Assembly: GCA_903921785.1 (NCBI GenBank)
Contig: CAIXRH010000131.1
Coordinates: 26,609 to 90,608, forward strand
Length of the DNA stretch: 64,000 bases
Direction of reading: 5' to 3'
From: an uncultured Pseudomonadota bacterium
GTDB taxonomy: Bacteria; Myxococcota_A; UBA796; SXON01
The notes beneath the pieces are model-generated. The model was not told where the DNA came from. It was given only the letters and a program-made list of their open reading frames with translations, and did not search any database. Each line of letters begins with the position of its first letter. Position 1 is the first letter of the stretch. Positions 29,983 to 38,771 of the stretch are shown one piece after another. A program made the position numbers and the translations under genes.

Positions 29983-31254
29983 TCACCCCGCCGGCCGACG
30001 CAGCAGCGTCCGGGCGAGGTTCACCTCCAACGCGACCCCGGTGGCGATGAGCAGCACCGCAGCCACGCCCAGGATCCCGGCGATCCCCGTGGCGATACCG
30101 AGCAGGCCCACCACCACCGTGGCCCCGTGTAGCGCCAGCGCCGGTCCGAGCCTGGACTCGGGCAGCAGCTCCCGCATCGATGGCACGCGCACCCGCCCGA
30201 CGAGCGGGGAGAACCGATGGAACCACACCAGGAACGGCACGATCCGGCTGAGCATGCCGTGGGTGACGAGGCCCGCCCAGCCAAACGCCGCCGTCCACCC
30301 GAGGAGCAGCACGCCGCGCGGCTCCCACGCCCACGCGACGGGGACGAGGCCTGCGGCGAGTCCCGCGAACGCCAGCCCCGCCAGCCAGAACCGCAGGCTG
30401 TAGTCGGCACGTTTGCGCTTGCGGCCGACGATGGCCCGGATCGTCACGGCCGGGTGCACGACCCACACGACCCCCAAGGCGGGCACGGCGGCGACCGCGA
30501 CCGCGAGCGGGCTCCCGCCGAGCAGCACCACCCCCGGGATCGCCGCGAGCGTCGTGGCGATCAGCACGACGGCCGGGCGCGTGCTCCACGTCGGCGGCGC
30601 GGGCGCCAGGTAGAACATCGGCACCACCTGCCAGGACACGGCCGAGAGGAGGCCGCCGACCCACACCAGCGTCCCGACCGCGGCATGACCGTCTACCAAC
30701 GCCAGGAAGTCCACGGCGGGGAGCGGCAGCCCAGCCCGCCGCCCCGCCAGGGCGAGCCCGACGGTGACCACGAGCGCGAACGCGATCATCGCTACCTTCA
30801 TCCCCAGGACCGGGGGCGTGCGGCTCGGCGCGTGCGCCAACGCCACGGCGACCGGCAGCGCGAACCCGAGGGCGGCCGCCGCCAGCAGCGCCGCCGCCAC
30901 CACGAACCCATGCGGGTCCCCCGTGAGGAACGCCGCCACCAACGCGGTGACCCCGCCGATCCAGCCGGCCAGCACCGCGTGGGCGGCCCGCGCGCCCGGC
31001 ACCGGCACCCCCGCCACCACGGGCACCACCTGGTACATCGCCCCGAGCATGATCGAGCCGAGGTAGCCGAGGGTGAAGAGGTGGGTGATCGCCAGGATCG
31101 GTGGGCTCCAGCGCGTGGAGAGGCCGTCCGGCCCGGCGACGAGGGCGAGGACGCCGGCCGCCACCAGCGCCATCGGCGCCGTGAGGAAGAACGCCCCGGG
31201 GATGGCGAGTGGCGGCGCCTGATCGGTGCGCAGCCCCTCCATCCCGGTGCTCAC
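29983..31254 (-). CDS. NnrS/heme-copper-oxidase-subunit-I-like membrane protein
   Basis: 423 residues with about twelve transmembrane helices. Several His sit inside helices ([64 protein letters not shown]), a layout seen in NnrS-type and cbb3-subunit-I-like haem proteins linked to nitric-oxide metabolism. GTG 31254 overlaps the stop of the regulator gene as GTGA; ATG 31242 is an alternative. Co-transcription with a TetR-DUF2249 gene, divergent from a hemerythrin, supports a role in handling NO or oxygen. The family assignment is by pattern only; haem binding is inferred. Confidence 0.55.
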   Translation of the reverse strand: MSTGMEGLRTDQAPPLAIPGAFFLTAPMALVAAGVLALVAGPDGLSTRWSPPILAITHLFTLGYLGSIMLGAMYQVVPVVAGVPVPGARAAHAVLAGWIGGVTALVAAFLTGDPHGFVVAAALLAAAALGFALPVAVALAHAPSRTPPVLGMKVAMIAFALVVTVGLALAGRRAGLPLPAVDFLALVDGHAAVGTLVWVGGLLSAVSWQVVPMFYLAPAPPTWSTRPAVVLIATTLAAIPGVVLLGGSPLAVAVAAVPALGVVWVVHPAVTIRAIVGRKRKRADYSLRFWLAGLAFAGLAAGLVPVAWAWEPRGVLLLGWTAAFGWAGLVTHGMLSRIVPFLVWFHRFSPLVGRVRVPSMRELLPESRLGPALALHGATVVVGLLGIATGIAGILGVAAVLLIATGVALEVNLARTLLRRPAG

Positions 31255-32390
31255 GCCCGCTCCAGCCGCACCAGCGCGGAGCCGTCGGGGAGCGCCTCGG
31301 CCAACGCGCGCACTTCGCGGCCCACGAGGCGCTCGAGCAGGAGCTGCGGCATGCGCGGCACCCGCGCGAGGTGCACGCCGCCCCGCGGGAGCCGGGCTTC
31401 GGCCAGCAAGACCCGCTCCAGCGGCTCCGGCGGCTCGAACTCCCGGAGGTCCTCGATCGGGTGGTCGCCCAGGACCACCAGGAGCAGCCAGTGTCCTTCG
31501 TCGAGCGGCTCTTCGTGCACGGCGAGGCCCCGCTTCCGGAGCAGGGCCACCAGCGGCGTGGGGCGGAACGGGGCCCGGAAGACGAGCACTCCGGCCGGCG
31601 GCAGCGTTCCGAGGGTGGCGAGCACCGTGGCCAACGGGTCCGTCCCGGTGGCGATGAGCGCGGCGCCGTCCACGAACTGGATGGCCGGACCGTGCGGGCG
31701 GACGACGGGGTGACCGCGGTGCGCCGGGCCGACGGAGTGAGGATCGACCTCCGCTTCGAGGCTGCCCGGCCCGCCGGGACGCACCTCCCCCGCGGGCCGC
31801 GCGCCCATGCCCCGCGCCCAGAGCCCGAAGAGCTCGGCGTACCCGGCGATCGCCCGCCCTTGGCGCGCACCGACCTCCCACCGCAGCACGAGGCCCTGGA
31901 GCATGCCCACGTACAGCCCGGCGGCGTGCTCGGGAGCCACGAACCGGTCGAGGCTGCCAGCGGCCTGACCTTCTTCCACCAGCGCGCCCACCAGCGCCGC
32001 TTGCATGGTGACGATGTGGCGCATCGCCTCCCGGACCGGGCCCGCACCTGGGAGCGCCGCGGCGAAGAGCAGGCGGGGGAAACCCGGATGCGCCTCGACG
32101 TGGAGCAACAGCGCGGCGCCGAGCTGACGGAGCCGGTCGAGCGCCGGCGCGTCGGACTCGATCACGGCCAGGGCGACCTGCTCCAGGTCGCGCCGACCGG
32201 CGGCGACGACGGCCAGCAGGATCGCCTCGCGGCTCTCGAAGTGGCGGAAGAGCGCCGGCTGGGTGAGCCCGAGCTCCGCGGCGAGGCGGCGGGTGGTGAT
32301 CTCCTCCATCGGCACGTCGGCGAGGAGGCCGAGCGCCGCGCGGACGATCTGCTCCTTTCGGGAGGGGGGTGACGGTTCGGCAGGGTCCAT
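31251..32390 (-). CDS. TetR-type regulator fused to two DUF2249-like domains
   Basis: 379 residues. The TetR DNA-binding domain occupies about 8-60 (RKEQIVRAALGLLADVPMEEI, TTRRLAAELGLTQPALFRHF), with the helical ligand domain to about 190. After a Gly/Pro-rich linker a DUF2249-like domain runs about 250-306 (DPLATVLATLGTLPPAGVLVFRAPFRPTPLVALLRKRGL, split here only for description). A second follows at about 313-378 (DLREFEPPEPLERVLLAEARL). DUF2249 proteins normally occur as separate small proteins beside hemerythrins in NO and anaerobic-respiration loci. The start codon ATG 32390 overlaps an 18-bp inverted repeat, so autorepression is likely. Confidence 0.75.
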   Translation of the reverse strand: MDPAEPSPPSRKEQIVRAALGLLADVPMEEITTRRLAAELGLTQPALFRHFESREAILLAVVAAGRRDLEQVALAVIESDAPALDRLRQLGAALLLHVEAHPGFPRLLFAAALPGAGPVREAMRHIVTMQAALVGALVEEGQAAGSLDRFVAPEHAAGLYVGMLQGLVLRWEVGARQGRAIAGYAELFGLWARGMGARPAGEVRPGGPGSLEAEVDPHSVGPAHRGHPVVRPHGPAIQFVDGAALIATGTDPLATVLATLGTLPPAGVLVFRAPFRPTPLVALLRKRGLAVHEEPLDEGHWLLLVVLGDHPIEDLREFEPPEPLERVLLAEARLPRGGVHLARVPRMPQLLLERLVGREVRALAEALPDGSALVRLERA

Positions 32391-32407
32391 GTTATCGTAT
32401 GATAACA
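32390..32407. promoter_or_regulatory. Inverted-repeat operator between TetR-DUF2249 and hemerythrin genes
   Basis: TGTTATC (32390-32396), a four-base spacer GTAT, and GATAACA (32401-32407) form a perfect 7-bp inverted repeat in the 29-bp gap between two divergent start codons (32390 on minus, 32420 on plus). It is strikingly AT-rich for this DNA. The size and position fit a TetR-dimer site controlling both genes. The regulator's own first base lies in it. Confidence 0.75.
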
Positions 32408-32419
32408 CGAGAGGAATCA

Positions 32420-32875
32420 ATGTCCAACCCTGTATCCCTGGAAGCGGGCCCCGAGCCCTGGTTCACCGCCGATCACCGTCGTTGCGACGACCTGTGGGCC
32501 GCCGTGGAGGGCCCCGCGGGCGGGGACGACGCGCTCGGCGCCGCCCAGGCGTTCGCCTCGTTCGACAAGGCGATGCGCCGCCACCTCGACATGGAGGAGC
32601 AGGTGCTCTTCCCTGCCTTCGAGTCCGCCACGGGAATGGTACGGGGTCCCACGATGGTGATGCGTGCCGAGCACGACCAGATGCGCGGCCTCCTCGACCA
32701 GATGGCGATGGCGCTGGCGGACCAGGACCTCGGCGGCCTCCTCGACAACGGGGACACGCTGCTCATGGTCATCCAGCAGCACAACGTGAAAGAAGAAGGC
32801 ATGCTCTACCCGATGATGCAGATGCACCTGCTTCACCAGTGGAGCCAGCTCGCGCCGAAGCTCTCTCGGTACTGA
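32420..32875 (+). CDS. Hemerythrin HHE-domain protein
   Basis: 151 residues, nearly all one hemerythrin-like four-helix bundle. The di-iron ligand pattern is visible: H19 (TADHRRCDDLW), H55 and E59 (RRHLDMEEQVLFPAFE), H85 (AEHDQMRGLLDQM), and H122 with E126 (QQHNVKEEGMLYPM). Such proteins bind O2 or NO, or help repair iron centres. ATG 32420 has AGAGGA six bases upstream and is preferred to the in-frame ATG 32399 that lies inside the operator. It diverges from the TetR-DUF2249 regulator and shares its operator. Confidence 0.85.
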   Translation: MSNPVSLEAGPEPWFTADHRRCDDLWAAVEGPAGGDDALGAAQAFASFDKAMRRHLDMEEQVLFPAFESATGMVRGPTMVMRAEHDQMRGLLDQMAMALADQDLGGLLDNGDTLLMVIQQHNVKEEGMLYPMMQMHLLHQWSQLAPKLSRY

Positions 32876-32993
32876 GCCCGATCTGGGCGATGCCCGGATC
32901 ACGCGCCGCCCGGGCCGGGCGATCCTGCCTGGGCATCGCGGCGCCGACGGGGCGGTGGCCTTGGCCCCGCGCGGGCCTGACCGCCGAGTCGCC

Positions 32994-33542
32994 CTACGGC
33001 GACTGCGGCGGCCCTGCCTCGCGGACGAGCTGCAGGAGCCGCGCGAACGCCCGCGTGGCCGCGGGGCCTGTACCCCGTGCTTCGCGTGCTGCCGTCCGCA
33101 GCGCCTGACGGTCACCGTTGGGGCACTCTTGGAGGAAGTCCTGGAGCAGCGCGTCGTCCCCGGCGACGAGGCGCTGCCGCCACCGTACGCTCTCGGACTC
33201 CCAGCGGGCGGCCGGACCCTCGCCGGCGAGGGCGGCCCGGAGCAGCTCCGGGTCCACGTTGGCGAGGAGCAGCTTCGCGCGCATCAGGAGGCGCCGGCGA
33301 TCGGGCTTCGGCTCGGCGGCGGCGAGGAGGTCGAACTGGGCCTGGGCGTCGGCGTCGAGGGGGAGGGCGCGGCGGCGACCGACGGGCATCGCCGCGATCT
33401 GGTTGGACAGGGCCTTGAGCTCGTCCATGTCGGCGCGATGTTCGCTGCGAACGGGGCGCCCGGCGTCGACCGCTTCGGCCGCGTTGGCCTCGTCGGCGTC
33501 GAAGTCGTCGGGAGGATCGGAATTTCGGGGTTTGCGCGCCAT
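32994..33542 (-). CDS. darP: Ribosome-associated protein DarP (DUF615/YjgA family)
   Basis: 182 residues from ATG 33542. The charged N-terminus (MARKPRNSDPPDDFDADEAN) is followed by the family core: RADMDELKALSNQIAAMPVGRR, ALPLDADAQAQFDLLAA, PKPDRRRLLMRAKLLLANVDPE, and a helical C-terminus (LLQDFLQECPNGDRQALRTAA). DarP (YjgA) associates with late 50S ribosomal precursors in Escherichia coli. It is convergent with the hemerythrin gene and divergent from the 33567 gene. Confidence 0.75.
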   Translation of the reverse strand: MARKPRNSDPPDDFDADEANAAEAVDAGRPVRSEHRADMDELKALSNQIAAMPVGRRRALPLDADAQAQFDLLAAAEPKPDRRRLLMRAKLLLANVDPELLRAALAGEGPAARWESESVRWRQRLVAGDDALLQDFLQECPNGDRQALRTAAREARGTGPAATRAFARLLQLVREAGPPQSP

Positions 33543-33566
33543 CGCGCCGGCGGTATCATCGGGGGC

Positions 33567-34028
33567 ATGTGGATGCTCCTCCTGCCTTCGGCACTGGCGC
33601 TCGACTGCGGCGAGATCCTCGGGATGCTCGACGCGGGCGTGCCGACCTCGATCGTCGCGACCACCCTCGAAGCCGCCGGCTCGACCTACGATTCGGACAC
33701 GATCGCCTGCCTCTCCGGCACCCCGCCCGAAGTCCGGACGGCGGTCGCGGCGCACGCCTCGCCCTTGCCGCCCGCGCAAGAACCGCCCGCGTGCCCGGCG
33801 CCGGCGCCCGCCGCCGCGCTTCCGTCGCGCCTCGCGGGGGCCATCACCGCGTGCGCCGACACCCCGGACCAGCTCCGGGTGCTCGCCGCCGCTTGCAACG
33901 ACGCCGGCTGTTCGGTCACCACGACCGACGATCCGCGCGCCAGCCGCACGTGCATCCGCATTCCTGCGTTCAAGGTGACGACGGTGCCCGGGGCGGACGG
34001 AAGCTGCCGGCGGCTGCGCCCGCGCTGA
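33567..34028 (+). CDS. Small exported protein with three Cys pairs
   Basis: 153 residues. Signal peptide MWMLLLPSALAL, then DCGEILGMLDAGVPTSIVATTLEAAG (a short helical segment), a Pro/Ala linker (about 70-95) and a C-terminal domain with Cys at ACADTPDQ, ACNDAGCSV, RTCIRIP and GSCRRL. No family recognised. ATG 33567 lies 25 bp from the divergent DarP gene, so the two share a promoter region. Confidence 0.55.
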   Translation: MWMLLLPSALALDCGEILGMLDAGVPTSIVATTLEAAGSTYDSDTIACLSGTPPEVRTAVAAHASPLPPAQEPPACPAPAPAAALPSRLAGAITACADTPDQLRVLAAACNDAGCSVTTTDDPRASRTCIRIPAFKVTTVPGADGSCRRLRPR

Positions 34029-34047
34029 GGCGCGCTATCTTCCGGGC

Positions 34048-34647
34048 ATGACCGCGCCCGCGCCCGCTGGCCTGCTCCGCGCCCGCTCCGCCTGGGGCTG
34101 GTTGTGGCGCACGGCGGTGATGACGGCGCTCGGCGGGCTGGTCGCGGCGGCGCCGTGGGTGATCCTGGTGGTCCTGTCCACCGTGCTCCTCGGGGTGGAC
34201 GTGGTCGCGATGCTGGCGCGGCTGATCACGGCGCGGGAAGCCGGCAACAACTTCGCGGGGGCGGCCATCTGGCTCGGGGCGGTCCTCGTCTCCCCCGCCA
34301 TCGCCGTGGCCGCGGTGCTCGGCGCCCCCCTCGGCCCGGCGGCGCTCGCGGGCGCGCGGCGGCGCCTCCTTTTCCTGGCCGGCGCGGCGATCGCCGCCGT
34401 GGCCGCCTGGCCGGCCGTGGCCGCGCTGACCCTGATCCCGGACGGGTTCGCCGAGGTCCCCGGTCCGTTCTTCCCGGTCCTGGGCGCCGCCTACGCGCTC
34501 CTCGCCTGGCCCTTGCTCACGCTGCTGCTCATTCCGGGCACCATGGGGCTCCGCGCGCTGGGGGACCTGCTCCGTCGAGGCGGGTCACGCCGCCGCGGCG
34601 CCCCGCTCCGCGAGCCACACCCTCGGGGGAGCGGGAGCGACCGATAG
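34048..34647 (+). CDS. Small multi-pass membrane protein
   Basis: 199 residues with about five hydrophobic segments (VMTALGGLVAAAPWVILVVLS, AAIWLGAVLVSPAIAVAAVLG, LLFLAGAAIAAVAAWPAVAAL, AYALLAWPLLTLLLIPGTM) and a basic cytoplasmic-looking tail. No family recognised. It follows the 33567 gene by 19 bp and is probably co-transcribed; it converges on the GH6 gene. Confidence 0.5.
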   Translation: MTAPAPAGLLRARSAWGWLWRTAVMTALGGLVAAAPWVILVVLSTVLLGVDVVAMLARLITAREAGNNFAGAAIWLGAVLVSPAIAVAAVLGAPLGPAALAGARRRLLFLAGAAIAAVAAWPAVAALTLIPDGFAEVPGPFFPVLGAAYALLAWPLLTLLLIPGTMGLRALGDLLRRGGSRRRGAPLREPHPRGSGSDR

Positions 34648-34702
34648 GCTGGCGCACACCCGGACCCGGCATCCCCCAAAAACACCACGCCGATCGGGCG
34701 GA

Positions 34703-35827
34703 TCACCGGCGACGAGGCGTGGCCTTGGCGTCGTCGTCCGCCACCGCCTTGAGCTCGGGCTCCCACGACGCCTTGGCCAACTCCAGGGCGTAGGCGCCCC
34801 AGAATTTGCCGGCGGGCGGACCGCCGTGGCAGGCGCCGTCGGACTCGCCGGGGCGCTTCACCCACAGGTAGGCGTCCGCGTGGGCGAGGCCGGTGTGGGT
34901 GCTGGGCTCCTCGCCGAGCGCCCGTCCGAAGGGGTTGCACCAGTCGCCTGAGGCGCCGCGGCCGTTGCGGCTGGTGTCCACGACGTACTGGGCCGTGCCG
35001 AGCCGGGCGGCCAGCGCTTCGCCATACCGGACGTTGTCCTTGGTGGAGACGAAGTTGGAGACGTTGAGCGCGAAGCCTCGGGTACGCTCTACGCCGGCGG
35101 CCTGCAGGCGCGCGGCCATCTCGTCGACGGGCAACGCGTTGGGGTGCCCGCCGTCCAGGTAGATCCTGGCCTGTTTGTCCGCCGAGAGCGCGGTCACCGC
35201 GTCGCCCAGGAGCGCGAGGCGCTCATCCATCCCGAGGTCGGTGAGGCAGTCCATCACGGTGAGCGAGTCGGGCTCGAGGATGACGATGGCCGGGTGTTGC
35301 CCGAGGCCAGCGGCGACGTCGCCGATCCACTTCTTGTAGGCCTTGGCTCCCGCCTCGCCGCCCGCCGAATACTGCCCGCAGTCCCGGTTCGGGATGTTGT
35401 ACGGGACGAGCACGGGGATCGCCTCCTCCTTGGCGGCGGCGCTCACGATGCCGGCGACGGTCTTCTTGGGGTCCTTCGTCCAGCCGCCGAGCCAGATCGC
35501 GGTGGGCTCGTTGGCGAGCCGGTCGAGCAGCTCGGCGTCGTCGGGGTGTTTGGGGCGCAGCGCCTCCGCGACCTCCAGCACCGGGGACTCAGGTTGGACC
35601 CAGAGTTTGCGGGGGAGGGGATCGACCCCCTTCGGCAGGGGCGGCGCCGCGGGTGCCCTCGCTTCACCGCCGAACGAGCGCGCCGTCGGGGCCGGGGCCG
35701 GCGCTTCCGGGGGCGCGCCGCACGCCAGCGACACCGCCACGGGGGCGAGCGCGAAGCAGGCGCCCAGGGAGAGGCCCAGGGCTGCGCGTTGGGACGGTGT
35801 CACGTCCTCGGAGATCGGATCGGCCAC
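34703..35827 (-). CDS. Glycoside hydrolase family 6 (endoglucanase-type)
   Basis: 374 residues. After an N-terminal membrane/lipobox-like segment (about 15-36, LAPVAVSLAC) and a Pro/Ala linker comes a GH6 catalytic domain: WLGGWTKDP, VLVPYNIPNRDCGQYSAGG (about 140-158, with the catalytic-acid Asp of RDC), IVILEPDSLTVMDCL, ARIYLDGGHPNAL, GFALNVSNFV, QYVVDTSRNGRG, and WVKRPGESDGACHGG near the C-terminus. GH6 enzymes cleave beta-1,4-glucan by inversion. The likely lipid anchor would keep it on the cell surface. It starts at GTG 35827 and lies downstream of a glycosyltransferase pair on the same strand (gap 18 bp), so self-polysaccharide trimming is as possible as cellulose use. Confidence 0.88.
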   Translation of the reverse strand: MADPISEDVTPSQRAALGLSLGACFALAPVAVSLACGAPPEAPAPAPTARSFGGEARAPAAPPLPKGVDPLPRKLWVQPESPVLEVAEALRPKHPDDAELLDRLANEPTAIWLGGWTKDPKKTVAGIVSAAAKEEAIPVLVPYNIPNRDCGQYSAGGEAGAKAYKKWIGDVAAGLGQHPAIVILEPDSLTVMDCLTDLGMDERLALLGDAVTALSADKQARIYLDGGHPNALPVDEMAARLQAAGVERTRGFALNVSNFVSTKDNVRYGEALAARLGTAQYVVDTSRNGRGASGDWCNPFGRALGEEPSTHTGLAHADAYLWVKRPGESDGACHGGPPAGKFWGAYALELAKASWEPELKAVADDDAKATPRRR

Positions 35828-35845
35828 GGTCGCGCAATATCGGGA

Positions 35846-37297
35846 TCAGCGCGGATCCGCCGCTCGACACCCGGAGACCTCGTAGATCTGCCACCGCTGG
35901 ATGGGGCTGCCGTCGATCTCGTTCTCGCTCACCACGTTGGCGCCGCCGCGTTCGGAACAGAAGGCGTCCACCGTGGCGCTCGGCCCGCCGCGCCACTCCC
36001 GCACGAACAGCGCCTTGTCGGACCAGCGGATGGGCCAGAGGTCGTACTGGTCGGGGCGATCCACGCCGGGGAGGGCGTAGGCTTCGAGGTCCCCGTACCA
36101 GGCGAGCAGGGCCGCCTCCTGGTACCGCGAGGTGTACACCGGCTGCACGCCCCAGGCCTGAACGCTCCGGGCGAGGTCTGCGCCCACGCCGAGGCGGGCC
36201 GTCGGATCGCCCTTGATCTCCACCATCGGGCGCACGACGTGGGCGGACACCAGCAGCGACAGCCCCAGGCCGACCCCGGCCGCGATCCACGCTCCGCGCT
36301 CCAGGCGCCCCGTAGAGCGGGCGAGCGCCACGCCCACGGCGAGGTAGGCGGGCGCGGCCCAATTCGCCTCCCCCGAGCCGCGGGTGGCCGCGAGCGTGAA
36401 GAAGACCACGACGGGGACGCTGGTGAACCAGAGCAGGCGTTCGGTGCGGGCTTCGTCGTCCGTGGGGCGGAGCGGCGCGCGCAGGATCGCCTTCCCGCCG
36501 TGCCACGCCCATACGCTGCCGGCGAGGAAGAACAGCGGCCCGGAGAGGCCGACCTGCGCGCCAAAGAAGGCGAGGGCCCCTGCGGGCGGACGGTTGAGCC
36601 CGTGCCCGACCTGGAACCCGACGCTCTGCCATGCATGCGTGGCGTTCCACCAGAGGTTCGGCGCGAGGACCGCGAGCGTGACCAGCACGCCGGGGAGCAT
36701 GGCCGCGGCTTCGGCGGGCGCTGCGGCCAGGAGCAGCGGCCAGAGCCCCCAGCCGGTGTACTTCCCGAGCCCGGCGAGGCCGACGCCCAGGCCGGTGAGG
36801 ACCCACTTTCGGTCGAGGGCGCCGCGGAGCGCGAGGCACCAGCCGAAGAACAACGGGGCGTCCGGCGTCGCGAGGACGCCGCCGAGGGCGTAGAGCGGGA
36901 TTCCGGCCACGAGCATGGCGTAGCGCAGGCGATCGCGGGAGTACGGGAGCAGAAGCGCAGCGCCCGCGACGCCCGCGAGCACGGGCACCAACCGAACGCC
37001 GAGCTCGCTCTTTCCGACAAGGGCGGTCCCCGCGGCGATGAACCAGGCGATGCCCGGGGGATGGTCGAAGTAGCCGGCGGCGAGGCGGCGGCTCCACGTC
37101 CAGTAGTAGGCTTCATCCTCGATGAGTCCCACGTTGGCGGCGAGGGCGAGGCGGGCGAGGGCGAGCAGCGCGAAGGCGGCGAGGGCGAGGCGGGCGCCGG
37201 GGACGGTGGGGGCGGGGGGCGTGGGTGCCGGCGTCGCGGGGGTGTCGGGGCCAGGGGCGCGGGGTGCCGGGGCGGTCGGGGGAGGTGACGCGCTCAC
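35846..37297 (-). CDS. ArnT/PMT-type membrane glycosyltransferase (GT39/83-like)
   Basis: 483 residues. A Pro/Ala/Thr-rich N-terminus (about 1-30) precedes about ten membrane segments. The first periplasmic loop has VGLIEDEAYYWTWSRRLAAGYFDHPPGIAWF, in which the D/E-E-A-Y-Y and DHPP motifs are typical of lipid-phosphate-sugar-dependent transferases (split in two here: IEDEAYYWTW and YFDHPPGIAW). A soluble C-terminal domain follows from about 380. It would transfer a sugar from a polyprenyl-phosphate carrier made by the upstream GT2 protein. The GTG 37297 start overlaps that gene's stop (GTGA), strong evidence of coupling. Confidence 0.82.
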   Translation of the reverse strand: MSASPPPTAPAPRAPGPDTPATPAPTPPAPTVPGARLALAAFALLALARLALAANVGLIEDEAYYWTWSRRLAAGYFDHPPGIAWFIAAGTALVGKSELGVRLVPVLAGVAGAALLLPYSRDRLRYAMLVAGIPLYALGGVLATPDAPLFFGWCLALRGALDRKWVLTGLGVGLAGLGKYTGWGLWPLLLAAAPAEAAAMLPGVLVTLAVLAPNLWWNATHAWQSVGFQVGHGLNRPPAGALAFFGAQVGLSGPLFFLAGSVWAWHGGKAILRAPLRPTDDEARTERLLWFTSVPVVVFFTLAATRGSGEANWAAPAYLAVGVALARSTGRLERGAWIAAGVGLGLSLLVSAHVVRPMVEIKGDPTARLGVGADLARSVQAWGVQPVYTSRYQEAALLAWYGDLEAYALPGVDRPDQYDLWPIRWSDKALFVREWRGGPSATVDAFCSERGGANVVSENEIDGSPIQRWQIYEVSGCRAADPR

Positions 37298-37968
37298 GTC
37301 CGCACGCTCCGCAGCCCGGGGACCAGCCGCGCCGCCTCCAGGGCGATCGCCGCGCTCATCTTCGACGCGCCAGCTTCGCGCTCGGTGAAAACGATGGGCA
37401 CCTCGACGATCCGGGCGCCGAGCCGGTGCGCCCGCAGCGTCATCTCCACCTGGAACGCGTAGCCGCTGGCGAGCGTGCTCTGCGGCGCCACCCGGGCGAG
37501 CAACGCGGCGGACCACGCCTTGAAGCCGCCGGTGACGTCCCGGTAGGGCAAGCCGAGCCAGGCGCGGGCGTAGGCGCTGCCGAAGCGGGAGAGCGCTTGC
37601 CGGGAGGCGCCCCACCGCCGCGTGCCGCCGCCGGCCACCCACCGCGAGCCGAGCACGAGCTCGCCGCCGATGAGCCGCGGGAGGTCCGCGGGGTCGTGGG
37701 ACCCGTCGGCGTCCATCTGGAAGATCGGGTCGAAGCCGCCGGTGAGGGCCCAGGCGAACCCCGCGCGGTAGGCGTGGCCGAGGCCTCGGGGGCCGGTGCG
37801 GGCGAGCACCTCGGCGCCGGAAGCACGCGCGATGTCCGCCGTGCCGTCCGCCGACGCGTCGTCGACCACGAGCACCTGCGCATCCGGGAGCGCCATGCCG
37901 ATCCGGGCGATCACCCCGGCGACCGTGGCGGCCTCGTCGAGCGTGGGCAGGATCACCAGCGGGCGCAT
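37294..37968 (-). CDS. Polyprenol-phosphate mannosyltransferase-like GT2 enzyme
   Basis: 224 residues, a soluble GT2 catalytic domain of the DPM1 type: MRPLVILPTLDEAATVAGVI, VLVVDDASADGTADIA, GLGHAYRAGFAWAL, the metal-binding FQMDADGSHDPADLPRL and YRDVTGGFKAWSAALL. It transfers a sugar from a nucleotide donor to polyprenyl phosphate at the cytoplasmic face. It lacks C-terminal membrane helices, so it depends on the next gene, an ArnT/PMT-type transferase, to use the product. Confidence 0.88.
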   Translation of the reverse strand: MRPLVILPTLDEAATVAGVIARIGMALPDAQVLVVDDASADGTADIARASGAEVLARTGPRGLGHAYRAGFAWALTGGFDPIFQMDADGSHDPADLPRLIGGELVLGSRWVAGGGTRRWGASRQALSRFGSAYARAWLGLPYRDVTGGFKAWSAALLARVAPQSTLASGYAFQVEMTLRAHRLGARIVEVPIVFTEREAGASKMSAAIALEAARLVPGLRSVRT

Positions 37969-37979
37969 CGTCGGCGCCG

Positions 37980-38771
37980 CTAACCGGTGGCGGTCGCCGA
38001 GACGCTCTGCTCCGCCAAGGTCAACCACACCCGGAAGAAGCCCTCGCCGCTCTCGCCGCGGCCAAGTCGGCCGTGAAGGAGCGTGGAGTCGTCCGCGATC
38101 ACCACCCGCGGCCGTTCCCACGCCTCGGTCCACGCGCGAGCGCCGAGGCGCGCAAGCAGGTGCTCCGTGAGCCGGGTCGCGATCTCGGTGTTCCCGAGCA
38201 GCCGGGTGGTGACCGTGGAGCGCGCCAGGGCGTCGAGGAGGAGCCACGGGGCCGGGTCGCCGGTCACCAGCGAGGTGAACGCGAAGACGTGTGAAGGCGG
38301 AAGCGCGTAGCGGGTGACCCGGCGAGGGTCGTCGTGGAACAGCGTGACCCGAAGCGCAGCCGCTTCGGCCGCCTCGCGGTTCCCGAGGAGCCAGCCGGTG
38401 GTGGCGTCGGCGAGCTCATCCGCGCACGACTCCTCGATGAAGAAGGTGTGGGCGTGGTTGCGGGGGCGCTCGGCCCAGAAGAGCGTGAAGCGGCGCGGGT
38501 CGCCGGGGCGGTGGGGGTGGTCTCGGTGCGGAGGCTGCGAGTGGCGCGGCGCGGTGACGCGCGTGGAGAGTTGGGCGAAGGCGGGGGCCCGGCGGCGCAG
38601 ATCGGGAGGCGCGTCGGCCACGAGGAGGGGGTGGGCGGCGAGGAGGGGCCGAAGCGGCGCGTCCTCGGCCACGAGCAGCACCCGGTAGGGTTCGGCGTAT
38701 TCGGGGAGGGACAGCGCCGCCGCCGTCAGGCCGTGCTCCAAAAATCGGGCGTCGAAGCGGTACGGCTCCAT
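37980..38771 (-). CDS. Putative Fe(II)/2-oxoglutarate-type oxygenase
   Basis: 263 residues. A His-x-Asp motif in SQPPHRDHPHRPGDPRRFTLFW (split: PPHRDHPHRP), a later His in IADDSTLLHGRLGRG and an Arg in FFRVWL are arranged as the 2-His-1-carboxylate iron site and 2-oxoglutarate-binding Arg of TauD/PhyH-like oxygenases. The match is by pattern only. It lies 11 bp upstream of the GT2 gene and is probably the first gene of the GT2/ArnT/GH6 operon. Confidence 0.5.
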   Translation of the reverse strand: MEPYRFDARFLEHGLTAAALSLPEYAEPYRVLLVAEDAPLRPLLAAHPLLVADAPPDLRRRAPAFAQLSTRVTAPRHSQPPHRDHPHRPGDPRRFTLFWAERPRNHAHTFFIEESCADELADATTGWLLGNREAAEAAALRVTLFHDDPRRVTRYALPPSHVFAFTSLVTGDPAPWLLLDALARSTVTTRLLGNTEIATRLTEHLLARLGARAWTEAWERPRVVIADDSTLLHGRLGRGESGEGFFRVWLTLAEQSVSATATG

